Positions 7,593 to 16,782 are shown, counted from the first letter of the stretch. The stretch: 33,234 bases of DNA from Microvirga sesbaniae (GCF_025460805.1 NZ_JAMXFJ010000006.1:224238-257471), one strand, 5' to 3'. Notes: a model not told the origin generated them from the sequence alone. Made by a program: numbers and translations.

Positions 7593-9289
7593 GCACGATC
7601 ACGGATACGATCCTGCAGGTCAGGGATCTCAAGACGGTTTTCCCGACCCGCACCGGTCTCTTCAGGGCGGTCGACGGCGTGTCGTTCGACCTGAAGCGCG
7701 GCCAGACCCTCTGCGTGGTCGGCGAATCCGGCTCGGGCAAGTCGGTGACGGCGCGGTCGATCCTGCAGATCGTCGACCGGCCCGGCCGCATCGAGAGCGG
7801 CTCGATCCTGCTCAGCCGGCCCGACGGCTCGACGACCGATCTGGCCAGGCTCGATCCGCGGGGCCGGGAGATCCGAAGCGTGCGCGGCAAGGAGATCGCC
7901 ATGATCTTCCAGGAGCCGATGAGCTCGCTCTCGCCGGTTCACCGCATCGGCACGCAGATCGGCGAGGCCCTGCGCATCCATTTCGGCACGCCGAGGCACG
8001 AGCAGCGCGAGCGCGTCCTCGAGCTCCTGCGGCAGGTGGAGATCCCGCGTCCGGAATCCGCCATCGACCGCTACACCTTCGAGTTTTCGGGCGGCATGCG
8101 CCAGCGCGTCATGATCGCCATGGCGCTTGCCTGCAACCCGTCGGTGCTCATCGCCGACGAGCCGACTACGGCGCTCGACGTCACCACGCAGGCGGAGATC
8201 CTCGACCTCGTCAAGAAGCTGCAGAAGAGCCACGGCATGGCCGTGCTGTTCATCACCCACGACATGGGCGTGGTGGCCGAGATCGCCGACGAGGTCCTGG
8301 TCATGTATCGCGGCAAGGTGATGGAGCGCGGACCGGTCGAGCAGATCTTCCACGCCCCGCAGGACGCCTATACGCGCCGGCTGATCGGCTCGGTCGTCAA
8401 GCTGGAGAAGAAGGCCGATATCCGGCTGACGCGCGCGCCGATCCCGGCCGGAACCCCGCCGCTCCTCGAGGTGCGCAACCTCTCGCTCACCTTCCCGTCG
8501 GGCGTCAAGGCGGTCGACGACGTGTCGCTGAGCGTCCGTCCCGGCGAGACTCTCGGCATCGTGGGCGAGTCCGGCTCCGGCAAGACCACGATGGGCCGCT
8601 GCCTGCTGCGCATCTACGACCCGCAGGAAGGCGCCATCGACTACCGCCGCCCCGATGGCCGGACGGTCGACATCCGCACGGCCGACAAGGCGGACCTGGA
8701 GAAGGTCCGCCGCGAGGTCCGGATGATCTTCCAGGATCCCGTGGGATCGCTGAGCCCGCGCAAGACCGTCGGCCAGATCATCGCCGAGCCGCTCAGGATC
8801 GCCGGCGTGAAGGGCAGGGCGCTCGACGAACGCGTCGCCGACCTCATGCGGCAGGTCGGGCTGGAGCCCGCCTGGCGCGAGCGCTATCCGCACGCCTTCT
8901 CCGGCGGCCAGCGCCAGCGCATCGGCATCGCCCGGGCCATCGCCCTGAAGCCCCGCCTCATCGTGGCCGACGAGGCGACCTCGGCGCTCGACGTGTCGCT
9001 GCGCTCGCAGATGCTCGATCTCATGATGAAGCTGCAGGACGAGCTCGGCCTCTCCTATGTGTTCATCTCCCACGACATGTCGGTGATCCGCTACATGTGC
9101 GACCGCGTCGCGGTCATGTATCGCGGCAGGATCGTCGAGCTGGGCGAGACCGACCAAGTCGTCAACGACCCGCAGCACGGCTACACGCGGGCGCTGCTCT
9201 CGGCCATTCCCCATCCCGATCCCAGCCATCGGCGCATGCACAACCGCTTCCGGTACGAACCCGGCCGCACGCTTTCAGCCAACGGATAA
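7589..9289 (+). CDS. ABC transporter ATP-binding protein, fused double ATPase (YejF type)
   Basis: A 566-residue protein with two complete ATPase domains, so one polypeptide powers the importer. Domain 1 has Walker A GESGSGKS at 45-52, signature SGGMRQ at 167-172, Walker B ending D190-E191 and H-loop H224. Domain 2 has Walker A GESGSGKT at 326-333, SGGQRQ at 438-443, D461-E462 and H495. An OppD/OppF-type tail follows each domain (for example the [14 protein letters not shown] region). All catalytic residues are present in both halves. The start is the ATG at 7589, overlapping the permease stop (ATGA). An earlier in-frame start at 7484 lies inside the permease gene and was not used. Confidence 0.94.
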   Translation: MSTITDTILQVRDLKTVFPTRTGLFRAVDGVSFDLKRGQTLCVVGESGSGKSVTARSILQIVDRPGRIESGSILLSRPDGSTTDLARLDPRGREIRSVRGKEIAMIFQEPMSSLSPVHRIGTQIGEALRIHFGTPRHEQRERVLELLRQVEIPRPESAIDRYTFEFSGGMRQRVMIAMALACNPSVLIADEPTTALDVTTQAEILDLVKKLQKSHGMAVLFITHDMGVVAEIADEVLVMYRGKVMERGPVEQIFHAPQDAYTRRLIGSVVKLEKKADIRLTRAPIPAGTPPLLEVRNLSLTFPSGVKAVDDVSLSVRPGETLGIVGESGSGKTTMGRCLLRIYDPQEGAIDYRRPDGRTVDIRTADKADLEKVRREVRMIFQDPVGSLSPRKTVGQIIAEPLRIAGVKGRALDERVADLMRQVGLEPAWRERYPHAFSGGQRQRIGIARAIALKPRLIVADEATSALDVSLRSQMLDLMMKLQDELGLSYVFISHDMSVIRYMCDRVAVMYRGRIVELGETDQVVNDPQHGYTRALLSAIPHPDPSHRRMHNRFRYEPGRTLSANG

Positions 9290-9293
9290 ATCG

Positions 9294-10502
9294 ATGAAAA
9301 TCACCGACGTCAAAATCATCGTCTGCTCGCCGGGGCGCAACTTCGTCACGGTCAAGATCGTCACCGACGAGGGACTGACCGGGGTCGGCGACGCGACGCT
9401 GAACGGCCGGGAGCTCGCGGTCGCCTCCTACCTCAAGGACCATCTCGCGCCGCTCCTGATCGGCCGCGACCCGAGCCGCATCGAGGACATCTGGCAGTAT
9501 TTCTACCGGGGCGCCTACTGGCGCCGCGGCCCGGTCACCATGGCGGCGATCGCCGGCATCGACACGGCCCTGTGGGACATCAAGGCCAAGGCGGCCGGCA
9601 TGCCGCTCTATCAGCTCCTCGGCGGCGCGAGCCGCGAGAAGGTGCTGTGCTACACCCACGCCCAGGGCCGCGACATCGCCGAGGCGGTCGAGGCGGTCGG
9701 GCGGCGCAGGGAGCAGGGCTACAGGGCGATCCGCGTCCAGGTCGGCATCCCCGGGCTCCCGGACGTCTACGGCACGGGGGCGAAATCGGTCACCAACAAC
9801 GCCCTTGACGACGCGGTCCCGCACGAGGAGACCTGGTCCACGTCGAAATACCTGCGCTACGTGCCCGAGCTGTTCAAGGCGGTGCGCGAGGCCCATGGCC
9901 CGGACATCGAGCTCCTGCACGACACCCATCACCGCCTGACGCCCATCGAGGCGGCCCGGCTCGGCAAGGACCTGGAGTTCGCCCGCCTGTTCTGGCTCGA
10001 GGACGCGGTGGCGGCCGAGCACCAGGAAGGCTTCCGGCTGATCCGCAAGCACACCACGACGCCGCTCGCGGTCGGCGAGGTGTTCAACACCATCTGGGAT
10101 GCGCGGCTCCTCATGGAGGAGCAGCTCATCGACTACATCCGCATGACCACCGTGCATGCGGGCGGCGTCACGGCGCTGCGCCGGATCATGGATTTCGCGA
10201 GCGTCTACAACGTGCGCACCGCCTGCCACGGCGCCATGGACATGTCGCCGATCTGCCTCGGGGCCAACCTGCATCTCGACCTGTGGGTGCCCAATTTCGG
10301 CATCCAGGAATATTCCGGCTACCTGCCGGAAATCCTCGATGTCTTCCCGGGCGCCTGGAGCCTGTCCGACGGCTACCTGCACCCGGGCGAGGCGGTCGGC
10401 CACGGCGTCGACATCGACGAGAGGCTGGCGGAGAAGTACCCATACAAGCGCGCCTATCTGCCGGTGAACCGCCTCGAAGACGGCACCCTGTGGCATTGGT
10501 AA
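9294..10502 (+). CDS. manD: D-mannonate dehydratase, enolase superfamily (ManD/RspA)
   Basis: A 402-residue enzyme closely matching the ManD/RspA family along its whole length (for example [40 protein letters not shown] at the end). It removes water from D-mannonate to give 2-keto-3-deoxy-D-gluconate. Metal ligands are D210, E236 and E262. H212, H312 and the R147/Y159 pair are all at the positions described for characterised ManD. Residue 314 is Ala rather than the Pro of E. coli RspA; as I recall from published ManD surveys, Ala here goes with the efficient dehydratases. It begins 4 bp after the ATPase gene and lies in the same operon, so the imported compound probably feeds mannonate or a close epimer. 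Confidence 0.92.
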   Translation: MKITDVKIIVCSPGRNFVTVKIVTDEGLTGVGDATLNGRELAVASYLKDHLAPLLIGRDPSRIEDIWQYFYRGAYWRRGPVTMAAIAGIDTALWDIKAKAAGMPLYQLLGGASREKVLCYTHAQGRDIAEAVEAVGRRREQGYRAIRVQVGIPGLPDVYGTGAKSVTNNALDDAVPHEETWSTSKYLRYVPELFKAVREAHGPDIELLHDTHHRLTPIEAARLGKDLEFARLFWLEDAVAAEHQEGFRLIRKHTTTPLAVGEVFNTIWDARLLMEEQLIDYIRMTTVHAGGVTALRRIMDFASVYNVRTACHGAMDMSPICLGANLHLDLWVPNFGIQEYSGYLPEILDVFPGAWSLSDGYLHPGEAVGHGVDIDERLAEKYPYKRAYLPVNRLEDGTLWHW

Positions 10503-10514
10503 TCCGAGGACACG

Positions 10515-11669
10515 ATGAAGATCACCGCGATCAAGAGCTATGCCGTCAAGGTCGGCATCCGCAACCAGCTTCTGGTGAAGGTCGAGACCGACGAGGACAT
10601 TTTCGGCTGGGGCGAGAGCGGCCTGTCCGGCCGCGAGAAGGCCGTCGTCGGCGCGCTCGAGCACTACGCCGAGTTCCTGCGCGGCCGCGATCCGTTCAGG
10701 ATCGGCGGCCTTTGGCAGGAAATGTACCGCAGCCAGTATTTCGAGGGCGGGCGCGTGCTGCAGGCGGCGATCTCGGCCATCGACATCGCGCTCCACGACA
10801 TCAAGGGCAAGGCCCTCGGCGTGCCGGTCTACGAGCTGCTCGGCGGCAAGCAGCGCGACCGGATCCCGACCTTCGCCACGACCTTCGCGGAGCCCGGTCC
10901 CGCGATGATCGAGCAGGCCCGGATGCTGGTCGAGCACGGCTGGACGGCCATGCGGCTCTCGCCGGCCGGTCACGAGAACAAGGACATCTACGAGCCGCGC
11001 GAGCACATCGCCACCACGGCGAAGTGGTGCGTGAAGGCCCGCGAGGCGCTCGGCGACGACGTCGTGCTCGGCATCGACTACCACCACCGCCTCAGCGTCG
11101 CGGAGGCGGCGAGCTTCTGCCAGAAGATGCCGTCCGGCACCCTCGACTTCCTCGAGGAGCCGATCCGCGACGAGTCGCCGGGCTCCTACGAGGCGCTGCG
11201 GCGGCTCACCGACATCCCCTTCGCCATCGGCGAGGAATTCGCCTCGAAATGGCAGTTCCAGCCCTATATCGAGCGCGACATCCATCAGTTCAACCGCCTC
11301 GACGTGTGCAATGTCGGCGGCCTGACCGAGTCGATGAAGGTGGCCGCCTGGAGCGAGACGCATTACGTCGACATGATGCCGCACAACCCGCTCGGCCCCG
11401 TCTGCACGGCCGCGACCATCCATTTCTCGGCCGCGGTGCCGAACTTCTCCTGGCTCGAAACCCGCGCGAGCCCGGCGGAGACGCATCTCGGCTTCGACAA
11501 CGCGGAGTTCTTCCCGGTCCAGCCCCGGCTCGCAGGCGCGCATTACGTCGTGCCCGATGCGCCCGGTCTCGGGATCGAGGTGAACGAGGAGCTGATTGCC
11601 CGTCAGAGCTTCGCGTTCTGGGAGGCGCCGCATCTGCGCAGACGGGACGGCTCGGTGACCAACTGGTGA
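10515..11669 (+). CDS. Acid-sugar dehydratase of the mandelate racemase/enolase superfamily (galactonate dehydratase-like)
   Basis: A 384-residue second enolase-superfamily enzyme, clearly diverged from its ManD neighbour. It has an N-terminal capping domain (about 1-120) and a barrel with metal ligands D188 (GIDYHHR), E214 (FLEEP) and E240 (IGEEF). H190 in the same strand and H290 in PHNPLGP match the D-galactonate dehydratase arrangement of two acid/base histidines. It should dehydrate an aldonate or aldarate to a 2-keto-3-deoxy acid, and the exact stereochemistry cannot be read from sequence. It lies 12 bp after manD with GAGGA before the ATG. Two dehydratases side by side suggest that two epimeric acids are handled. 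Confidence 0.88.
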   Translation: MKITAIKSYAVKVGIRNQLLVKVETDEDIFGWGESGLSGREKAVVGALEHYAEFLRGRDPFRIGGLWQEMYRSQYFEGGRVLQAAISAIDIALHDIKGKALGVPVYELLGGKQRDRIPTFATTFAEPGPAMIEQARMLVEHGWTAMRLSPAGHENKDIYEPREHIATTAKWCVKAREALGDDVVLGIDYHHRLSVAEAASFCQKMPSGTLDFLEEPIRDESPGSYEALRRLTDIPFAIGEEFASKWQFQPYIERDIHQFNRLDVCNVGGLTESMKVAAWSETHYVDMMPHNPLGPVCTAATIHFSAAVPNFSWLETRASPAETHLGFDNAEFFPVQPRLAGAHYVVPDAPGLGIEVNEELIARQSFAFWEAPHLRRRDGSVTNW

Positions 11670-11727
11670 CAGCCGGGCGCCGGGGCGCGATACTCACGCT
11701 CGATCATCCAGGAGATTCCGCACGATC

Positions 11728-12621
11728 ATGACGTCCCCGAACCCGGTCCGCTCCGTCCTCATCACGGGCGCAGGCGGCAATCTCGGTCAAAAGCTGATCG
11801 CCCATCTCCTGGCGCAGGACTGGTGCGAGCGGATCGTCGCCCTCGACCGCTCGGCGCCCGCATCGCCCGCGCCCGGCGACCGGGTCCAATGGGTCGCCGG
11901 GAACCTCGCCGATCCCGCCGACGCGTCATGGCGCGAGGCCCTGGGCGGGGTCGACGCCGCGGTTCATTTCGCGGCTCAGAACCCGTACCCGGATGCGCCC
12001 TGGAGCGATGCCTGCGCGTCCTTCGACATGACCCTGGCCCTGCTCGGCGCAGCCGGACGGACGGGACTGCGGCGGATCGTGTTCGCCTCGTCGAACCACG
12101 TGATGGGGCAGTACAAGGATGCGCCTCTCGCCGATACGCTGACGCCGGGCGGCCTGACGACATCCCTCGAGCCGGGGCCCGGAACGCGCTGGTTCAACGG
12201 CCGCGAGATGCTCCAGGGCACCGCCTATGCGGCGTCCAAGCTCATGGGCGAGCGCGCCTGCCTGGCGGAGGCGCACCGCTCGAACGGCACGCTGACGGCG
12301 GTCTGCGTGCGGATCGGCTGGTGCCAGCCGGGGGAGAACCGGCCGGAGACGATCAACACGTCGGGCCTGCCCGGCGAGGAGCCGAATGTCGGCCCGGACA
12401 TGGAGCGCGACCTGCGCTGGTTCCGCAACATGTGGCTCTCGAACCGGGACTTCACGGCCGTCATGGAGCGGGCGCTGCGCGCCGATGCCGGATCCTGGGG
12501 GCAGCCCGGCATCGTGGTCAACGGCATGTCGGCGAACCGCGGCATGCCGTGGGACATCGAGACCACCCGCCGGATGATCGGCTACGAGCCGCAGGACGAC
12601 ATCTGGGATCACGTCGGGTGA
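11728..12621 (+). CDS. Uronate dehydrogenase-like NAD-dependent SDR
   Basis: A 297-residue extended short-chain dehydrogenase/epimerase. NAD motif GAGGNLG is at 14-20, and the catalytic set is S121/S122 (RIVFASSNHVMG) with Y167-x3-K171. The RIVFASSNH stretch, the VRIG-x-C region near 195 and the later W-x-S-x-x-DF pattern are shared with bacterial uronate dehydrogenases, which oxidise galacturonate or glucuronate to the aldarolactone. That activity fits an operon with two acid-sugar dehydratases, but substrate choice is inferred. AGGAG lies 14 bp before the ATG. It is the last gene of the operon. No lactonase, keto-deoxy-acid kinase or aldolase is in the window, so the route must be completed elsewhere. 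Confidence 0.82.
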   Translation: MTSPNPVRSVLITGAGGNLGQKLIAHLLAQDWCERIVALDRSAPASPAPGDRVQWVAGNLADPADASWREALGGVDAAVHFAAQNPYPDAPWSDACASFDMTLALLGAAGRTGLRRIVFASSNHVMGQYKDAPLADTLTPGGLTTSLEPGPGTRWFNGREMLQGTAYAASKLMGERACLAEAHRSNGTLTAVCVRIGWCQPGENRPETINTSGLPGEEPNVGPDMERDLRWFRNMWLSNRDFTAVMERALRADAGSWGQPGIVVNGMSANRGMPWDIETTRRMIGYEPQDDIWDHVG

Positions 12622-13037
12622 GGCTCGGAGCCGGGAAGCAGGGGTTTGTCAGCCTTCGGCGCATAATCCTCCCAGGTCATGGCCGGGCCTGTCCCGGCCA
12701 TCCCGATCGTCTGGAGCGCCGTGCCTTTCCGATCGGGATCACCGGCACGAGGCCGGTGATGACGAACGGGTGGTTGTTCAGTCAGGCTTCGAGTCTGCAG
12801 AGAGCCGGCTAGAGCCTCGGACCCAAAAAGTGGACACCACTTTTGGGATTCATCCGAGGCTCCTTCTCTTGACCGGCGCATCGGACGGACCCAGCGGGTC
12901 GCTGACGCGGCCCTCTGGGTCCGTCCGATGCGCTAGGTAATCCTTGCTGTCGAGTGAACGTTCCCAACCCAGAAGAACATGCCAGCCCTTCCGAGGCGGC
13001 ATTTGTGGCGCGGCCCGGGGCCGAGTTATCCAACACC
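12622..13037. repeat. Repeat-filled gap: family A (12670-12765) and family B (12809-12936)
   Basis: The family A copy carries hairpins GGCCGGGCCTGTCCCGGCC and CACCGGCACGAGGCCGGTG. The family B copy is the most complete in the window: it starts CTAGAGCCTCGG, ends GATGCGCTAG, and contains the hairpin AAAAGTGG-ACA-CCACTTTT at 12826-12844. Beyond these no gene is supported. A GTG at 12954 could extend the following gene. Confidence 0.85.
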
Positions 13038-13934
13038 ATGGCCCTTCGTGATTTCTCCTTGATGATCCTGGTCTGCCTGCTGTGGGCGGCCCATACGGTG
13101 GTGAGCAAGATCGTCGTGACGGACATGGCGATCCCGCCGCTGTTCTACGCGGCCATCCGCTATGGGATCGTCGCCCTGCTGGCGCTGCCCTGGCTCCTGC
13201 CCATGCCACGCCCGACCTGGCGCATCCTCCTGGTCGGGTTTCTGATGGGAGGCGGCGGCTTTGCGCTGTTCTTCCTGGGCATCAGGACGGCAAGCCCGTC
13301 GAGCGCCGCCATCGTGTCCCAGCTCGGCCTGCCGATCACGACGCTTCTCTCGGTCATCCTGCTCGGGGAGAAGGTCTACTGGCGGCGGGGCCTGGGCATC
13401 GCGCTCACCTTCCTCGGCGGCGTCCTGGTGATGTGGAATCCCGCCGGGGGCTTTCCGATTTCCGGAGGGCTCGCCCTCATTCTGGGATCCGCCGCGGCGG
13501 GCTCGCTGGCGGCCGTGCTGATGAAGCAGATGGAGGGCGTGAAGCCGCTCCGGTTCCAGGCCTGGATCGGCCTTGCCTCCGTGCTGCCCCTGACCTTCCT
13601 GTCGGCCGGCCTCGAGGCCGATCAGGTCCTCAAGGCCACGAATGCCGGCTGGGGCTTCCTGGCGGCGCTGCTGTTCTCGGCCCTGATCGTGTCCCTCGTG
13701 GCCCACACGATCTATTACGGGCTGATCGGCAAGTATCCGGCCAACCTGATCGCGCCCCTGACCATCATGAACCCGCTGATGACGGTCGGCATGGGGATCC
13801 TCGTCACGGGCGACCATGTCGACCTGCGCATGGCGCTCGGCACCGGCATCGCGCTCTGCGGCGTCCTCATCATCACCTTGAGGCGCAACCACGTCATGCC
13901 CCTGGCGGCCCTCGTCTGGGACCGCCAGCGGTAG
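13038..13934 (+). CDS. DMT-superfamily transporter (EamA repeats)
   Basis: A 298-residue inner-membrane protein with about ten hydrophobic helices arranged as two EamA-type halves (roughly 5-135 and 150-290). Members export amino acids, metabolites or drugs in exchange for protons, and the substrate is not predictable. The ATG at 13038 places the first helix (FSLMILVCLLWAAHTVVSKI) where the family has it. A GTG at 12954 would add 28 hydrophilic residues. Neither start has a convincing ribosome site. The gene is flanked on both sides by family B repeats and its TAG stop is the first bases of the downstream copy, so its expression signals lie next to or within repeats. Confidence 0.85.
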   Translation: MALRDFSLMILVCLLWAAHTVVSKIVVTDMAIPPLFYAAIRYGIVALLALPWLLPMPRPTWRILLVGFLMGGGGFALFFLGIRTASPSSAAIVSQLGLPITTLLSVILLGEKVYWRRGLGIALTFLGGVLVMWNPAGGFPISGGLALILGSAAAGSLAAVLMKQMEGVKPLRFQAWIGLASVLPLTFLSAGLEADQVLKATNAGWGFLAALLFSALIVSLVAHTIYYGLIGKYPANLIAPLTIMNPLMTVGMGILVTGDHVDLRMALGTGIALCGVLIITLRRNHVMPLAALVWDRQR

Positions 13935-14308
13935 AGCATCGTGCGGCCCCGGAGGGCCCCGTCAGCGACCCTCCGGGTACGTCCGATGCGCTCGTGGAAA
14001 CAGCTCTGGCTTGGTCCCGCTGCTCGGAACACTGTGGGAACGAGTGCTCACGCCCGCACCTCACCCTCACGCCCCCCTCCACGTCATGGCCGGGACGAGC
14101 CTGGTGATGACGTGGAGGATTGGTGTGAGCGGTCGATGACACCCTCCCCACGTCATGGCCGGCCTTGTGCCGGCCATCCCGATCCGGTGAGGCGCGGCGC
14201 CTCTCGGAAGCGGGATCACCGGCACAAGGCCGGTGATGACGTGGAGGGGGGTGTATGAGCCGGCGAGGAGCCGGGGGCGAGCGCCCCGTCCGCACGATGC
14301 GCTGGCGA
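13932..14308. repeat. Repeat-filled gap: family B (13932-13994, ~14279-14306) and family A (14074-14250)
   Basis: A short family B copy starts at the DMT stop codon (TAGAGCATCG) and ends GTCCGATGCGCTCG. Two family A copies follow, at 14074-14120 and 14141-14250. A degenerate family B end (GTCCGCACGATGCGCT) abuts the stop of the next gene. No coding sequence was seen. Confidence 0.8.
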
Positions 14309-15307
14309 TCAATCGAGCGATGCCTCGACGCCCAGGCCCCGGGCTCTCGCCTCGCGCCAGCAATGGCTCGCGCAGGCGAGGTCCTGGGCGGCGATGCCGA
14401 GCGAGCGATAGAGCGTGATGTCGTCGGCCGACGTGCGGCCCGCCGCCTTGCCGGCGAGAACCTCGCCGATCTCGGCCAGGACGTGGTCGCGCCCGATCCG
14501 GCCGCTCTCGATGGCCCGGATGACCTCGCCGGCCTGGGCGAAGGTGGAGGCCCGGTAGTCGACGAAGAGCCGCGAGCGCGCCACCATCTCCTCGTCGATC
14601 TCGCGCTTCGACGGGATCGAGGCGCCGACCACGTTCAGATGGGCGCCCGGTGCGATCCATTCACCCATCAGGACCGGCTCGGACGACGACGTGACGGTGC
14701 AGACGAGGTCGGCGTTCCGGACGGCCGAGCGGACATCGTCGAAGACCTCGATCGCGACGCCCGGGCGGCGTTCCGCGGCATGGGACGCGAAGGCCTCCGC
14801 CTTCTCGCGCCGGCGCCCGGCGACCCGAACCCGGCGGATCGAGGGCCGCACGCCGAGCATGGCCTCCAGGTGGTGCTCGGCCTGCTCGCCCGCCCCGATC
14901 ATCGCGAGCGTGGCGCAATCCGGCCGGGCGAGCGCCCGCGTCGCCACGGCGCTCGCGGCGGCGGTGCGGATCGCCGTCAGGAGGCCGGCATTCATCATGG
15001 CGACCGCCGAGCCGTGCTCCGGCTCGAACAGGACGATCGCGCCCTGGTGCGACGAATATCCGGCGTCCGGATTACCGGGGAACAGGCTCACGAGCTTGAC
15101 GCCGAAACACGCTTCGATCCCGCCATGGCCCGGCAGCAGGGCGCCGGGCATGACCCCCATCTTATTGGGCTCTCCCACGTCCACCACCGACCGCAGCGGC
15201 AGGTTGGCGGCCCCGGCCGAGACGGCGATCATCGCCGTCTCGACGATCTCGACGGCCTCGGCCATCGGCAGGAGGGACCGGACGTCCCTGTCGGACAGGA
15301 CGATCAT
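14309..15307 (-). CDS. Ornithine cyclodeaminase/mu-crystallin family protein
   Basis: A 332-residue NAD(P)-binding enzyme. Family marks are K71 (FGVKLVSLFPGNP), R114 (AIRTAAASAVATR), the dinucleotide motif GAGEQA at 138-143 and a GAHLNVVGAS stretch. Relatives include ornithine cyclodeaminase, alanine dehydrogenase, ketimine reductases and N-substituted amino-acid dehydrogenases. Its ATG overlaps the stop of the upstream alpha/beta hydrolase (ATGA, 15304-15307), so the two are translationally coupled. A hydrolase that releases an amino compound followed by an oxidoreductase or deaminase is a reasonable reading, but the substrate is unknown. Confidence 0.88.
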   Translation of the reverse strand: MIVLSDRDVRSLLPMAEAVEIVETAMIAVSAGAANLPLRSVVDVGEPNKMGVMPGALLPGHGGIEACFGVKLVSLFPGNPDAGYSSHQGAIVLFEPEHGSAVAMMNAGLLTAIRTAAASAVATRALARPDCATLAMIGAGEQAEHHLEAMLGVRPSIRRVRVAGRRREKAEAFASHAAERRPGVAIEVFDDVRSAVRNADLVCTVTSSSEPVLMGEWIAPGAHLNVVGASIPSKREIDEEMVARSRLFVDYRASTFAQAGEVIRAIESGRIGRDHVLAEIGEVLAGKAAGRTSADDITLYRSLGIAAQDLACASHCWREARARGLGVEASLD

Positions 15308-16158
15308 CGTGCGCGCCTTTCTCCATCGCCCCAGCCCTGGCCCGTCACGGGCAGGCCGAGTTGCTCCTCGAGCAGCGAGACATAGAGGTCCGGCCGCACG
15401 ACATAGGGAAAATGTCCGCCCCACTCGAAGCGATAGGCGACCGATGGGTTCAGCCGGGCCCGCACGGCGTCGCGCACGGGCGGAGGGATCAGCGGGTCGT
15501 CGGCGGTCTCGACCGTCGCGATCCGGTCGCGCGGCAGGTCGAGCGGGGGCAGTTCCGGCCCGCGCTTCAACGCATTCAGCCGCGTGCGCAGCTCCGGCTC
15601 GGGGATGCGTCCGCCGACCTCGGCCATCAGAAGGTCGACGAGTTCCGCCTGCTCGGGATGGCTGTCGCGCCAGGCGCCGAGGCCCCGACCGAACCCCGCG
15701 CGGACCTCCGCGATCGGCGCATGGTCGAGGTCCGAGGAATAGGGCGGACGGTCCCCGACCCCGGCGACGGAATGAAGCGTGTTGGCGGCGATCAGGCGCT
15801 CCGCGAGGCGCGGATGGGCGGCGGCGAAATACTGCGCCACGTAACCGCCGAGGGACGAGCCGAGCACGGTGGCCCGGTCGAGCCCGAGCCGGCCGCACAG
15901 CTCCGCGAGATCCTCCGCCCATTCGATCACGCCGCCGCTTTCGGGGTAGGTCACGGCGACGATGCGGACGCGGTCCTTCAGGGCCTCGATGGGCTGCCAG
16001 AAGATGTCGCCGCGGCCGAGCGTGCCCGGGATGAGCAGCAGCGCGGGACCCCTGTCGCCGGCCTGCACATATCCCCAATCCCGGCCGCGGATGAGGATCC
16101 GGCGTTCAGGGTGGAGCGTCGCGAAGCGGTCGCGGTCCGCGATCAGGCGGTTGGGCAT
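15304..16158 (-). CDS. Alpha/beta-fold hydrolase
   Basis: A 284-residue alpha/beta hydrolase with nucleophile S102 in GSSLGG (100-105), acid D220 or D221 (ETADDPLIPP) and H249 (WGGHFPY), a complete triad. The oxyanion region is LIPGTLGRGDIFW, near 42-54. The ATG is preceded by GGAGG at 9 bp. It is the first gene of a two-gene minus-strand operon with the ornithine-cyclodeaminase-like gene. No signal peptide is seen, so it should act in the cytoplasm. A TACACT hexamer at 16190-16185 could be its -10, but no good -35 was found. The substrate (ester, amide or lactone) cannot be told. Confidence 0.88.
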   Translation of the reverse strand: MPNRLIADRDRFATLHPERRILIRGRDWGYVQAGDRGPALLLIPGTLGRGDIFWQPIEALKDRVRIVAVTYPESGGVIEWAEDLAELCGRLGLDRATVLGSSLGGYVAQYFAAAHPRLAERLIAANTLHSVAGVGDRPPYSSDLDHAPIAEVRAGFGRGLGAWRDSHPEQAELVDLLMAEVGGRIPEPELRTRLNALKRGPELPPLDLPRDRIATVETADDPLIPPPVRDAVRARLNPSVAYRFEWGGHFPYVVRPDLYVSLLEEQLGLPVTGQGWGDGERRAR

Positions 16159-16390
16159 GCGGTCGAGGCCTCCAAGTGCCGCGCAGTGTACACGAAACCG
16201 GGCCTTTGCCGTCCCCGATGGCAGAAATGACGTCCCGGGTTCACAGAAAATCCTTCGAGATCCTGCGGCCGGGGATGTCCCGGATCTCGACGTCCGTGCC
16301 GGAGACCGACAATCGACGGTTCACTCCGCATTGCCCTTCGGACGGGGCGCGATCCGGGAACAGCTTGCCCATCCGTGAGGATTCCCCGGC

Positions 16391-16450
16391 ACAAAAAAGA
16401 ACGCCTCGGTCGGGTGCCGAGGCGTTGAGGTGAGGGAGGACCACGCGAGT
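16391..16450 (-). ncRNA. Predicted ~60-nt small RNA with anti-SD motif (sRNA-1)
   Basis: The predicted start is near 16450, 7 nt after a TAGAAT hexamer. The end is in TTTTTT at 16398-16393, after a perfect 10-bp terminator stem: AACGCCTCGG/CCGAGGCGTT, 16400-16426. Between them lies the unpaired stretch TGGTCCTCCCTCACC (about 16442-16428), complementary to Shine-Dalgarno sequences. A short reading frame starting ATGAACCTACTC runs straight through the terminator, so I prefer a non-coding RNA. Similar C/U-rich anti-SD loops are known in alphaproteobacterial stress sRNAs. Expression is not shown. Confidence 0.6.
16400..16426 (-). terminator. Rho-independent terminator of sRNA-1
   Basis: A perfect 10-bp GC-rich stem (16400-16409 with 16417-16426), 7-nt loop, then on the minus strand TCTTTTTTG. 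The orientation of the T-tract shows that the transcript comes from the right, from the direction of the promoter at 16457-16498. Confidence 0.85.
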
Positions 16451-16456
16451 AGGTTC

Positions 16457-16498
16457 ATTCTAGCGATCCGCTCCCCGGAGGCTGTGAGCCGCTTCACA
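16457..16498 (-). promoter_or_regulatory. Crp-like class II promoter for sRNA-1
   Basis: TGTGAGCCGCTTCACA at 16483-16498 has both arms perfect (TGTGA-N6-TCACA). On the minus strand its centre is 28.5 bp before the first base of TAGAAT (16462-16457). Confidence 0.65.
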
Positions 16499-16560
16499 CA
16501 CGACGTCATGAATGGTTTCGCCGAGCGCCGACCCGCCGCGCAGGACGTTTCTGCGCGCTG

Positions 16561-16603
16561 TGTGACATTTGTCTCAGAGCGCCCGGTTCCTCCCGGTTAG
16601 AAT
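16561..16603 (+). promoter_or_regulatory. Crp-like class II promoter for the 51-aa gene
   Basis: TGTGACATTTGTCTCA (16561-16576, 9 of 10 arm bases) is centred 29.5 bp before TAGAAT (16598-16603). The implied start near 16610 gives a 17-nt leader containing AGGAGG. Confidence 0.65.
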
Positions 16604-16626
16604 GGATGCCAAGTCAGGAGGTCGGC

Positions 16627-16782
16627 ATGTGGGTCATCTCTCATATCGTATTCGCGTATCTGCATTTCGTTCCCGGCGGAAACGGCGGCTGGACGCAGGG
16701 CAGCGACTACCCCCGCTTCTCGGCGGAAGAGCGCCGGGACATCGCGATCCCGTTCGAGGGTTACTGGAGGCGGGTGAGCTGA
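16627..16782 (+). CDS. Small protein of 51 residues, function unknown
   Basis: The ATG is preceded by a strong ribosome site (CAGGAGG, 16616-16622) and by the Crp-like promoter at 16561-16603, which together are the case for a real gene. The protein starts with a hydrophobic stretch (WVISHIVFAYLHFVPGG, too short and His-containing for a sure membrane helix), followed by an acidic/basic middle (FSAEERRDI) and an aromatic end (FEGYWRRVS). I recognise no family. A family B repeat follows about 100 bp downstream. Confidence 0.6.
   Translation: MWVISHIVFAYLHFVPGGNGGWTQGSDYPRFSAEERRDIAIPFEGYWRRVS

Noticed and set aside
7574..9241. A 555-codon minus-strand frame
   Set aside because: Antisense to the double ATPase, which has every catalytic motif.
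9162..11633. An 823-codon minus-strand frame
   Set aside because: Mirror frame of the two dehydratase genes, with low-information composition.
12954..13037. GTG-initiated extension of the DMT transporter
   Set aside because: It adds 28 polar residues not expected before the first helix and begins 18 bp after a repeat with no ribosome site. It is kept only as an alternative.
16321..16509. A 62-codon minus-strand frame over the sRNA-1 region
   Set aside because: It runs through a perfect terminator stem and T-tract and its start overlaps the Crp-like site. The promoter predicts transcription beginning inside the frame.
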